The notes beneath the pieces are model-generated. The model saw only the letters and a list, made by a program, of their open reading frames with translations, was not told where the DNA came from and did no database searches. From the NCBI RefSeq assembly GCF_005860805.1, contig NZ_VCEJ01000002.1:1844375-1908374 (forward strand): 64,000 nucleotides of DNA, given 5' to 3'. Positions within the stretch are counted from its first letter, which is position 1. Every line of letters starts with the position of its first letter. The stretch comes from Dyadobacter luticola. GTDB lineage: Bacteria; Bacteroidota; Bacteroidia; Cytophagales; Spirosomataceae. Positions 1 through 7,699 of this stretch are shown here, one piece after another. A program made the position numbers and the translations under genes.

Positions 1-876
1 GCCGCCCGCGGCCGTGGTATTGAGCGCGCCCATGAGGTTACCCTCGCGCAGGCAGTCTTCCAGCGGCGCCCCGGACATGTATTTTTGAATAAAACCTGCA
101 TTGAAAGAATCCCCCGCCCCGATCGCATCCACAAAATGCGGCACCTCAAAAGCGGGAACGGATACCTCCTCGTCACCACAAATGCCCAAACTGCCTTTTC
201 TCCCCATTTTGAGCGCCAGCGTATTCATGTAAGGCCGGAGCTTTTCAATGCCGTGGCCGATTGAATCTGTCCTGGTCAGCGCCAGTAATTCTGCTTCATT
301 TGGCATAAAAACATCCACATAAGGCAGGCAGCGCGCATAGTCGAAAGCCCACTGCTCGGTAGGGTCCCACTGCAAATCCAGCGAGGTGGTCATGCCGGCC
401 GCGCGGGCGTTTTTCAGGATCTGCTCAATGTCTTTTAAAAGTCCTTTTTGCAAAAAAAGGCTTGATATATGTAAATGCTGGTAATCCGAAGGTGTTTCAA
501 AGGGAATGTGATTGATTGTCAGCGTATTCATCGCGCCCTGGTAGGTAATGTTGGCACGGTCCTGGGCGTAGTTCATCACCAGCGTGCAGCCTGTTTTCTG
601 GCCTGCTACCCGGGTCACATGCCGGCGGCTGACCGACTTTTTTTCAAGCTCATTTAAAATAAAATCCCCGAAATAATCATCCCCTACCACCCCGCAGAAA
701 GTCGTATCCACGCCCATCGCAGCACTGTTTGCCGCCATAATCGCCGAAGAACTTCCCAGGCACAGATCCATTTCCTCCGCGAGCAGCTCTTTGCCCACCT
801 GCGGAAAAGCCTGGATTTTATTTAAAATCAGATCCACATTCAGCTCGCCTGCTACCAGTAGTTTCGGGGTTATCAT
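1..876 (-). CDS. PfkB-family carbohydrate kinase (partial, C-terminus beyond window)
   Basis: This is a ribokinase/PfkB-type sugar kinase, expected to phosphorylate a sugar or sugar phosphate with ATP in the cytoplasm. Reading down from the ATG at 874-876 gives 292 uninterrupted codons, and the frame runs off the left edge. The N-terminus LLVAGELNVDLI and the C-terminal signature DAIGAGDSFNAGF are visible; Asp256 in GAGD is the expected catalytic base. Family members are usually 300-340 residues, so only the last part is missing. It starts 20 bases after the agaS-like gene on the same strand and is probably its operon partner. With AgaS as neighbour, a tagatose-6-phosphate kinase role is the best guess (inference); a ribokinase or fructokinase role cannot be excluded. 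Confidence 0.9.
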   Translation of the reverse strand, partial: MITPKLLVAGELNVDLILNKIQAFPQVGKELLAEEMDLCLGSSSAIMAANSAAMGVDTTFCGVVGDDYFGDFILNELEKKSVSRRHVTRVAGQKTGCTLVMNYAQDRANITYQGAMNTLTINHIPFETPSDYQHLHISSLFLQKGLLKDIEQILKNARAAGMTTSLDLQWDPTEQWAFDYARCLPYVDVFMPNEAELLALTRTDSIGHGIEKLRPYMNTLALKMGRKGSLGICGDEEVSVPAFEVPHFVDAIGAGDSFNAGFIQKYMSGAPLEDCLREGNLMGALNTTAAGG

Positions 877-896
877 ATATGCTGTTTTTCAAAAAC

Positions 897-2045
897 CTAC
901 TCTTTATAAATATTCACGCCCTCCACAACCCTGCTGATCGACCCGGAACTGGACGGACTGTCGGGATCAATGCCCAGATGCAGCGCGCTGTAATAACCCA
1001 GCAACTGTCCGACCAGCGTGGCCGCGATCATCTGATAAGGATTTTGCGGATCAATGCTTAGGTCGATTTTGCTGCTGTTGGGTAGCGAAATGTCGTCCAC
1101 GCCCCCGATTTGCAAGCAGGTGATTTCCCGGCGGTCCCGCGCAATGTCCTCCGCCAGATCGCGCTCGTAGCGCATGATGTGCGGGTTTCTTGAAAACAGG
1201 TACACTATAAGCGTATTTTCATTTACAAAAGCCCGCGGCCCGTGCCGGAAAGCCAGAAATGAGTCCGACATGCATACCAGTTTTCCGTCGGTCAGTTCGA
1301 GCAATTTCAAGTGACATTCTTTGGCGATCCCGAGATTTTCGCCGGAGCCCAGGAACACTACCCGCTCGAAACCTTTCAGTACCAGCGTTTCCAGCAGGAA
1401 TTTTTGTTTTAAAATCGTATTGCCGTGTTCCGCCAGGCGCTGGATTTTTTCTGCTTCTTTTTCCAGATCATCGATATGCGCCACAAGCAGCACGCTCAGC
1501 AGCATGCAGGTAAAACTGCTCGTCATCGCCAGGCTCTTATCATTGGTTGCCTCGGGCAGTACGATGCGGTAAATTCTTTGCGGCGCGACGGTATCCATTT
1601 GCGCCAATGTGCCCTCACCATTGCAGGTGATAATCAAATGATAAAGCTCGTCGCAATGTGCATCGGCCAGCTTCACCGACTCCGCGCTCTCCGGACTATT
1701 GCCCGAGCGGGCAAAAGATATCAAAAGCGTCGGCACCGGGCGGATAAAAATGGATGCGGGATGTGTGACGATCTCCGTAGTGGGTACCGCCTGCACCGGC
1801 CTGCGCCATATTTTTTGCAATGTTCCCTGGGCCGAATCACCGATGAATCCGGAAGTGCCTGCGCCGGTCAGGATGATCCGCAGGTTTTCGTTCTGTAAAA
1901 TCGGATTCAGAAAACGGCTGATCTCGCTGCTATTTTTCTGGATTAATTGGTATACCTGCTGCCATAAGGCCGGCTGGGACAGGATTTCACGTTGGGTGTG
2001 TGCTTCCCCACCGCTTTTAAGCACACTGATGTCATTTTTTTGCAT
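897..2045 (-). CDS. agaS: AgaS-like SIS-domain sugar-phosphate isomerase/deaminase
   Basis: The 382-residue protein has two SIS (sugar isomerase) domains and closely resembles enterobacterial AgaS, which converts D-galactosamine-6-phosphate to tagatose-6-phosphate plus ammonia. Visible landmarks are ILTGAGTSGFIGD and SFARSGNSPES in the first SIS domain, VVFLGSGENLGIAKE in the second, and FRHGPRAFVNE near the end. Length matches AgaS (about 384 residues). The start ATG at 2043-2045 is first in the frame. It is cytoplasmic and appears to be the first gene of an operon with the PfkB kinase, which would be the next step (tagatose-6-phosphate kinase). An AT-rich inverted repeat lies upstream at 2127-2161. 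The exact substrate (GalN6P, GlcN6P or another amino sugar) is inferred from resemblance only. Confidence 0.88.
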   Translation of the reverse strand: MQKNDISVLKSGGEAHTQREILSQPALWQQVYQLIQKNSSEISRFLNPILQNENLRIILTGAGTSGFIGDSAQGTLQKIWRRPVQAVPTTEIVTHPASIFIRPVPTLLISFARSGNSPESAESVKLADAHCDELYHLIITCNGEGTLAQMDTVAPQRIYRIVLPEATNDKSLAMTSSFTCMLLSVLLVAHIDDLEKEAEKIQRLAEHGNTILKQKFLLETLVLKGFERVVFLGSGENLGIAKECHLKLLELTDGKLVCMSDSFLAFRHGPRAFVNENTLIVYLFSRNPHIMRYERDLAEDIARDRREITCLQIGGVDDISLPNSSKIDLSIDPQNPYQMIAATLVGQLLGYYSALHLGIDPDSPSSSGSISRVVEGVNIYKE

Positions 2046-2126
2046 TATTAAAGCGGTAATTAGAAGACGGTTATATTGATTCTGAAACGTAATGTAATTT
2101 CATTTCAAATTAAACACCATAAAACG

Positions 2127-2162
2127 AAAGTAAAAAGTATTTTAAACCTTTCTTTTACTTTA
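2127..2162. promoter_or_regulatory. Inverted repeat with CTTTC half-sites in the agaS / S9 peptidase divergent gap
   Basis: AAAGTAAAA at 2127-2135 and TTTTACTTT at 2153-2161 form a perfect 9-base inverted repeat with a 17-base spacer. The right arm reads CTTTC-TTTTA-CTTTA (2148-2162), one base off a CTTTC-N5-CTTTC direct repeat. It lies about 80-100 bases upstream of both divergent starts. The AT-rich composition means chance cannot be excluded; an operator for the DeoR-family regulator at 15313 is an inference. Confidence 0.4.
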
Positions 2163-2267
2163 TTTATTGTTACACCTATATTGCAGGAGAATATATCGTA
2201 TTTTAGCACGAAGGCATCTATATAATAAGGTGCATCTGGCAAGACAAACACTCCTAAACCCACTTTT

Positions 2268-4250
2268 ATGATTCCACCGGAGACCAAGGCCCCAGCGCGC
2301 GGACTTGTGACAGATGATTTGCACAAAATCCGAAAGGTAGGCGCGCCGCTGCTTTCTCCTGCGTCCGACGATCTGGTATACCACGTGTCGGTAGCCTATC
2401 TGGACGGAAATGAGTACCATGATGAAATCATACTTTTGCTGGCTGATAGTGCTGAGAAACAGATTTTGGGTCACGGGAATGCGCATGCATGGTCGCCGGA
2501 CGGAACTGAGATACTCTATGAAACCGAAAGTGGGGAACTGCACATTTATGCTTTGCAGGATCAAAAAAGCCGGTTTCTAGCGCAGCGTCACGACTCTACC
2601 TATTTTTTCAATCACCTGGCCGACAAGAATTGCACCTGGTCGCCCGACGGAAAATACATTGCTTACCTAAGCGCCGATATTACTGGCGAAGAAAACTCCG
2701 AAACCGAAGAAGTACGGATTTTTGACGACTTGCTTTATAAAACAAAAGGCGGCCGCGGCAGGCCAATGTATGCCGATCGTGCCTATACGCACATTTACGT
2801 AATTCCTGCGGCGGGCGGTACGCCGGTCACTCTCACGCTAGGTACATTCAACGAACATTCCACCACCTGGTCGCCCGACAGCCGTCACATTGCATTCATC
2901 AGCAACCGCTCATCGCAGCCGGATGATACCCAGCAGAGCGACGTATGGAAAGTGGATATTGAAACCAAAACCATCACCCGCCTGACCGAACATACCGGGT
3001 TAACTTACCAGCCAACCTGGTCGCCGGACGGGAAAAATATTGCATTTCTGGCTGTTTCGTGCACATTTGGTACCAATGACAGTACCGCCGAAGACACGCA
3101 CATTGCGCTCATTTCCGCAGAAGGAGGCCAATTCCACTATATCACCAAAACCTTTGACCGGCGGATCGAGCACCTGCGCTGGCATCCTTTGGGAAAGTAC
3201 ATTTATTTTCTCGCAGGTGATCAGGGTTGCACTTCCATCTATCGAGTAAATGTTGAAAATGAAGCAGTTGAAATCATTCAGGGAGGTTCCGGCTGCATTA
3301 CAGAATTCTGCCTGGATAGCAGCGAAGAGGATTTTGTTTTTGTAAAATCAGATACAAACCATCCGGCAGCGCTTTTTAAAACGATAAATCAAAGCAAAGA
3401 GATCGAGCAGATCACGCACGAAAATGCAGATTGGCTACAAACAAAAAATTTGAGAGAAGCTGAAACATTCTGGTTCCAAAGTTTTGACAGCACGTTTGTG
3501 CAAGGCTGGCTGATGCCGCCGGTTGATTTTGATGAAACGCAACATTCTCCGCTCATTCTGGTAATTCACGGCGGGCCGCATAATATGTTTGGCTATGATT
3601 TTGATGAGCGCATGCATTTGCTTTCGCAGGCCGGTTATGCGGTGGTTTTTATCAATCCAAGAGGAAGCCACGGCTATGGACAGGCATTTTCCAATGGTAC
3701 GCTTGGAAATTGGGGCGGCGGTGATTATCAGGATTTAATGTCGGGTGTGGACTTCGTTTTGGAACAAAATGCATGGCTGGACCGGGATCAACTGGGCGTG
3801 ACCGGCCAGAGCTACGGCGGCTTTATGACCAACTGGATCGTCACCCAAACTTCCCGCTTTAAAGCCGCGGTCGCCGATGGCGGGCTCAGCAACCTGGTCA
3901 GTTTTGCGGGCACTTCTTTATATCATTCTTTGATGGAATCGGAGTTTGGCGGCCGGGCCTACGAGCAGTTTGACCTGTTATGGAAATGGTCGCCGCTGCG
4001 GAATGCCGGCAAAGTAACTACGCCCACATTGCTCCTGCACGGCGAGACCGACAACGAAGTACCATTTTCCCAGGCCGAAGAAATGTACGTCGCCCTTAAA
4101 AAAGCGGGCGTAAAAACAAGACTTATCCAGTACAAAGGTGAAGGCCACGGCTGGCGGCCCGATTTGAAACCCCGCAGCAAAGCCGACCTGCATACACGCA
4201 TGATCGCGTGGTTTGATACTTATGTAAAAGCAACCGTTAATGAGCAGTAA
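2268..4250 (+). CDS. S9 family (prolyl oligopeptidase-type) serine peptidase
   Basis: The 660-residue protein has an N-terminal WD40-like (PD40) beta-propeller, with TWSPD(S/G) repeats recurring roughly every 50-60 residues up to about residue 300. A C-terminal alpha/beta-hydrolase peptidase domain follows. The nucleophile motif GQSYGG places Ser near residue 515; HGETDNEVP and GEGHGW near the C-terminus carry the expected Asp and His of the triad. No signal peptide is evident, so it is probably cytoplasmic and trims short peptides (acylaminoacyl- or dipeptidyl-peptidase type). The start is the ATG at 2268, preceded by a CCTAAACC element. Its last 11 bases overlap the transporter gene, indicating co-transcription. 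Substrate preference cannot be read from the sequence. Confidence 0.93.
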   Translation: MIPPETKAPARGLVTDDLHKIRKVGAPLLSPASDDLVYHVSVAYLDGNEYHDEIILLLADSAEKQILGHGNAHAWSPDGTEILYETESGELHIYALQDQKSRFLAQRHDSTYFFNHLADKNCTWSPDGKYIAYLSADITGEENSETEEVRIFDDLLYKTKGGRGRPMYADRAYTHIYVIPAAGGTPVTLTLGTFNEHSTTWSPDSRHIAFISNRSSQPDDTQQSDVWKVDIETKTITRLTEHTGLTYQPTWSPDGKNIAFLAVSCTFGTNDSTAEDTHIALISAEGGQFHYITKTFDRRIEHLRWHPLGKYIYFLAGDQGCTSIYRVNVENEAVEIIQGGSGCITEFCLDSSEEDFVFVKSDTNHPAALFKTINQSKEIEQITHENADWLQTKNLREAETFWFQSFDSTFVQGWLMPPVDFDETQHSPLILVIHGGPHNMFGYDFDERMHLLSQAGYAVVFINPRGSHGYGQAFSNGTLGNWGGGDYQDLMSGVDFVLEQNAWLDRDQLGVTGQSYGGFMTNWIVTQTSRFKAAVADGGLSNLVSFAGTSLYHSLMESEFGGRAYEQFDLLWKWSPLRNAGKVTTPTLLLHGETDNEVPFSQAEEMYVALKKAGVKTRLIQYKGEGHGWRPDLKPRSKADLHTRMIAWFDTYVKATVNEQ

Positions 4251-5124
4251 AACAAATAGTTGGCTGATTTTTGTCATCATTCACGTCGTCTTCATCGGCG
4301 TCTGGGGCGCGGTCATCGAAATCCCCGAAAAGAACGGTTTTCCTGCCACACTGGGTTATGTTGTTTGGGCATTGACGATGATACCAGCCTCGCTGGCCGC
4401 ATTAAAAATGAAAGGCTGGAAGCTCGATTTCAACAAACGCGCAATGCTGTGGGGCGGAGCTGCGGGACTGCTTGGAGCGGGCGGACAGCTTGTTCTTTTC
4501 TTCACGCTCCGCATTGCCCCGGCTTATCTGGTGTTTCCGCTGCTCTCACTCACACCCGTCGTGACTATCCTGATGGCAGTTTTGCTGCTCCACGAAAAAA
4601 CAGGAAAAATGGGCTGGATCGGTGTGGGTTTGGCACTGGCGTCTATTTTTATGCTCTCCTACCAGCCGGCGGGTGCGACGCAGGTGAGCGGCTATACCTG
4701 GATGCTGCTGGTCGCGATCCCGCTCTTTGCCTGGGGCGCGCAGGGATACATTATGCGGTTTGCGAATGAAATTATGTCGGCCGAGAGCCTGTATTTTTAC
4801 ATGATGGCCACGTCGGTGCTGCTGATCCCTTTTGCATTGTATCTCACCGATTTCAGCCAGCCCATCGAGTGGGGACTAAAAGGGCCTTATTTATCTGCTA
4901 TCATCCAGTCGCTCAACGCATTTGGCGCACTTTGTCTGGTGTATGCATTCCGGTATGGAAAGGCGATCATCATTGCCCCGATCACTACTGCACTTTCACC
5001 GGTACTCACCGTGGCACTCTCGCTTGCGTTGTACCAAACCATTCCCCACCCCGTCATCGTTGCCGGCATTGCGCTGGCGATCGTATCCGCAATTCTCATG
5101 GGTTTTGAAGAAGTAAAAAGTTAA
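4240..5124 (+). CDS. EamA/DMT-family inner-membrane transporter
   Basis: The 294-residue protein is almost entirely hydrophobic, with about ten predicted membrane helices arranged as two EamA repeats (roughly residues 5-140 and 150-290). This is the standard drug/metabolite transporter layout. The second half contains PITTALSPVLTVALSLAL, typical of the last helices. The ATG at 4240 lies inside the end of the S9 peptidase gene (overlap ATGAGCAGTAA), so translation is probably coupled. DMT proteins export or import amino acids, nucleotides or sugars; nothing here fixes the substrate. Pairing with a peptidase would be compatible with export of amino acids or dipeptides, but that is speculation. 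Confidence 0.9.
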   Translation: MSSKTNSWLIFVIIHVVFIGVWGAVIEIPEKNGFPATLGYVVWALTMIPASLAALKMKGWKLDFNKRAMLWGGAAGLLGAGGQLVLFFTLRIAPAYLVFPLLSLTPVVTILMAVLLLHEKTGKMGWIGVGLALASIFMLSYQPAGATQVSGYTWMLLVAIPLFAWGAQGYIMRFANEIMSAESLYFYMMATSVLLIPFALYLTDFSQPIEWGLKGPYLSAIIQSLNAFGALCLVYAFRYGKAIIIAPITTALSPVLTVALSLALYQTIPHPVIVAGIALAIVSAILMGFEEVKS

Positions 5125-5137
5125 ATGAAATAAAAAA

Positions 5138-5152
5138 GAAAGATTTCGAAAG
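5138..5152 (-). promoter_or_regulatory. CTTTC-N5-CTTTC direct repeat upstream of the secreted-protein operon
   Basis: The plus strand reads GAAAG-ATTTC-GAAAG, i.e. CTTTC-GAAAT-CTTTC on the minus strand: two identical pentamers exactly ten bases apart, one helical turn. From memory, the enterobacterial AgaR (DeoR family) operator has CTTTC repeats of this kind. The site lies 108 bases before the operon start at 5261, downstream of the transporter gene. A weak -7-like TATATTAG follows at 5182-5189. Regulatory function is inferred. Confidence 0.45.
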
Positions 5153-5230
5153 TTATTATATGCTGATTATGCTATTTCTTTTATATTAGCATGATTAAAA
5201 TATGGTTTTCCTAAACACTTAATCTTTTCG

Positions 5231-5252
5231 CCTAAACCTCTAACCCTAAACC
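5231..5252 (+). promoter_or_regulatory. Double CCTAAACC leader element
   Basis: CCTAAACC occurs at 5231-5238 and again at 5245-5252, ending eight bases before the TTG start at 5261. A related CCTAAACA is at 5210-5217. The same octamer precedes the starts at 2268, 7700 and 9659. It is not complementary to the 16S anti-Shine-Dalgarno sequence. It may be a leader feature affecting translation or simply lineage-typical leader composition. Confidence 0.35.
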
Positions 5253-5260
5253 CCTGCCCT

Positions 5261-6472
5261 TTGAAAAGTATATGCCGTGTGTGGCTACTCTTGCTGTGTG
5301 CCGTCAGCACTTTCGCCCAGAAACCTGCCATTTCCGAAAAACAAGTAGCCTTTATCGAATACCCAGACTTTCCCGAGGCGCATTCCACCTGGGGTTCGAT
5401 CGGGTATAATGCGGCTGCCAATACGGTGCACATAGGGGTGACGAACCATGCCAATAACATTGGTCTTTATACTTTCAATCCGGTACAAAATGTGATGAAG
5501 CTCAATGGTTTCATCCGGGATATGGCGAACCTGCGCCCCTACCAGTGGCAGGGAAAAATACATTCTAAAATCGTGGCGGCTCCCGATGGTTCCATTTACT
5601 TTTCGACGGACGGCGGCGAGTCGCGGGAGGAATATCTGATGGAGCATCCGCAGGGTTATGCGGGCGGTTTTATCATGAAGTGGGATCCTAAGAATGGTTT
5701 GAAAAATCTGGGGATCGGCATGCAGTATGAGAGCATCAAGGATGTCGATATCGACCCGAAAACAGGAACATTATATGCGATTACTTACCCGCAGGCGCAT
5801 TTTTTAGTTTATAATCCTGAAAAAAATAAAATGCGCGACCTTGGCCGACTGGCCAGCTCGCACGTGCCGCGAGTACTGTTTACAGATTGGTGGGGAAACT
5901 GCTATTATGTGGACTGGCGGCAGCGACTGGTGAAATATGAAAAGGACAGCGAAAGCCTGGTTTTCGCCCGGGAAAGTTTGCCCGCATTTCCCGGCACGCC
6001 TGGCTCCAAAATCATCACCGGCATTACCGCTTTTGCCAAAGACGAGGCCAAAGGTATCATTTACCTGATTACGTACGGCGCAAAAGTAATTGCATTTCAT
6101 CCTCAGAAAGAAGGCATTGGCAAAGTAGAAGACCTGGGCGGTGTGTTTGATACCGGCAAAGAAGACGCTTGGGGACCGTATGTGCCGAACCTGAACATTG
6201 GCAAAAACGGAAAGCTTTATTACATCATTGGCGGCCACGACAATTATGTTTTGAAAGACAAAACGGTCCTGATGGAATTCGATCCGGCAACGAGGAAATC
6301 GGTCATTTTAAAAACCTATCCTTCGACGGAGATCACAGAGGCCACCGGCTATGACATCCGGGACAAAGACGGCAACCTCTACTTCGCGGCCCGCCGCAAC
6401 CCTTCCGGCGTGGGCGATAACACCCGCCCTTTTATGATCCAGTTCAACCCTGAAAAAGAAATCCGGAAATGA
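5261..6472 (+). CDS. Secreted beta-propeller-like protein of unknown function
   Basis: The 403-residue protein has a clear signal peptide (MKSICRVWLLLLCAVSTFAQ) and then repeated short motifs of the kind GxLYxITYPxxxFLVYNP and GKLYYIIGG, typical of a six- or seven-bladed beta-propeller (NHL/SMP-30/kelch-like). I do not recognise a catalytic motif. The start is taken as TTG at 5261: no in-frame ATG lies upstream or near the signal peptide, and the signal peptide begins right at that codon. The stop overlaps the next gene by four bases (ATGA), so it is the first gene of an operon. Its neighbour 6469-7671 shares the LYxISYP pattern and may be a distant tandem paralogue. Periplasmic or surface glycan binding is a possible but unproven role. 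Confidence 0.8.
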   Translation: MKSICRVWLLLLCAVSTFAQKPAISEKQVAFIEYPDFPEAHSTWGSIGYNAAANTVHIGVTNHANNIGLYTFNPVQNVMKLNGFIRDMANLRPYQWQGKIHSKIVAAPDGSIYFSTDGGESREEYLMEHPQGYAGGFIMKWDPKNGLKNLGIGMQYESIKDVDIDPKTGTLYAITYPQAHFLVYNPEKNKMRDLGRLASSHVPRVLFTDWWGNCYYVDWRQRLVKYEKDSESLVFARESLPAFPGTPGSKIITGITAFAKDEAKGIIYLITYGAKVIAFHPQKEGIGKVEDLGGVFDTGKEDAWGPYVPNLNIGKNGKLYYIIGGHDNYVLKDKTVLMEFDPATRKSVILKTYPSTEITEATGYDIRDKDGNLYFAARRNPSGVGDNTRPFMIQFNPEKEIRK

Positions 6473-7671
6473 AAATCTTTACCAAAATAGTATTGCCGGT
6501 CTTACTGCTCGCCTCTGCAAGCCCGCTGCTGGCGCAGTATACCTTTTTCACACCCAAAGAAGCATTTGCGATTGAGGTTTCACTGCCCAATAGCGCCGAA
6601 AAACGCCTGCCCATGTACCGCAATGCGATCACCTCCCTGCACGTGCAAGGCGACCGGGTGATTGGCGGAACGACGGCAGAAGAAGGTTTGTCTCCATATC
6701 TTTTTATCGCATCACTTTCCGACCGGAAACTGGTTACTACCAAGGACTTGCAGGACATTATCCCCGGACAAAAAAGCATTGCAACCGGGTTTTGCAAAGG
6801 TGCAGGAAATGTGCTGTATGCAGGTACCATGCCGCATACGACCAAAAATCCACAAGCCGGACATTTAATACAGGTAAGCCTTGGCAGCGGCGATGTGATA
6901 GAGGTTAAAGACCTGGGCGCGCCTGTCGCCGGGGAAGGTATTTTTACATTACTCAGCAACACGCAAGGCACTGAGCTATATGGCATTAGTTATCCCAGCG
7001 GACGATTTTTTACCTACAACATTGCCAGTAAAAAAACACAGGTTTACGACGACGTAGCACCCAAAGAAAAGGAGTTGAACAACCTGCATGAATATGCAGT
7101 CGGACCGGAAGTTTATTTGTGCAAATCGCTGATTCTGGATAATGCAGGGATTGTTTACGGCAGCACGGCTGGCAACCGGGTTTTCGCTTTTGATCCTAAT
7201 AAAAAAACATTTGAGTTTCTTGAAAACCCGCTGCCTGCCGTTTGGGGACGGGAAGTGCTGGGCCAGGTAGAAGCCTGGGCGAAGGCGCCTGACGGAAGAC
7301 TTTACGGTGGCAATGCGGGTGACGGTCAGTTATTTGTGCTGGATCCAACTACCAAAAAAATTAAAAATCTCGGCAAACCGACGATGATGCCACGCTTACA
7401 GGCGCTGGCTTTCGGGGGTGATGGTAAACTGTACGGCCTGGCGGGCGGCGCACCAGGGTATTCCCATTTGTTTTATTATGATGAAAAAGGCGCTGGTTTT
7501 GTTGATTTGGGCAATCCAGAATTTACAATGGTTGCGCCTGGCATTGAGCAAGGCATTATGTGGCGGGGCTTTCAGCTGAGTACGCTGGCTGCGTCGGCGG
7601 ATGGCAAATACATGGTCATCGGCGAAAATGAGGCATTGAGCCAGCTAATGGTTTTTCCAGTCGAAAAATAA
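6469..7671 (+). CDS. Secreted beta-propeller-like protein, second of a tandem pair
   Basis: The 400-residue protein begins with a signal peptide ending SPLLAQ (about residue 23). The rest shows recurring blade-like segments: GTELYGISYPSGRFFTYN, GIVYGSTAGNRVFAFDP, GRLYGGNAGDGQLFVLDP and GKLYGLAGG. This spacing of about 45-55 residues suggests a propeller. It overlaps the upstream gene by four bases, so translation is probably coupled. The LYGISYP blade matches LYAITYP in the upstream protein, supporting an old duplication. No enzyme signature is visible. It is expected in the periplasm or at the surface, working with the secreted hydrolases encoded next. Confidence 0.8.
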   Translation: MKIFTKIVLPVLLLASASPLLAQYTFFTPKEAFAIEVSLPNSAEKRLPMYRNAITSLHVQGDRVIGGTTAEEGLSPYLFIASLSDRKLVTTKDLQDIIPGQKSIATGFCKGAGNVLYAGTMPHTTKNPQAGHLIQVSLGSGDVIEVKDLGAPVAGEGIFTLLSNTQGTELYGISYPSGRFFTYNIASKKTQVYDDVAPKEKELNNLHEYAVGPEVYLCKSLILDNAGIVYGSTAGNRVFAFDPNKKTFEFLENPLPAVWGREVLGQVEAWAKAPDGRLYGGNAGDGQLFVLDPTTKKIKNLGKPTMMPRLQALAFGGDGKLYGLAGGAPGYSHLFYYDEKGAGFVDLGNPEFTMVAPGIEQGIMWRGFQLSTLAASADGKYMVIGENEALSQLMVFPVEK

Positions 7672-7687
7672 ACATGCGAGATCTATT

Positions 7688-7695
7688 CCTAAACC
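7688..7695 (+). promoter_or_regulatory. CCTAAACC leader element before the GH123-like gene
   Basis: The octamer sits four bases before the ATG at 7700. The surrounding 15 bases TCTATTCCTAAACCT (7682-7696) are repeated exactly at 9630-9644, before the next gene, which is unlikely by chance in two gaps of about 30 bases. Confidence 0.35.
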
Positions 7696-7699
7696 TGCT

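Noticed and set aside
5165-5192. ATGCTA / TAGCAT repeat upstream of the secreted operon as a terminator for the transporter gene
   Set aside because: Six-base stem only and no T-run; weaker than the other terminators in the window.
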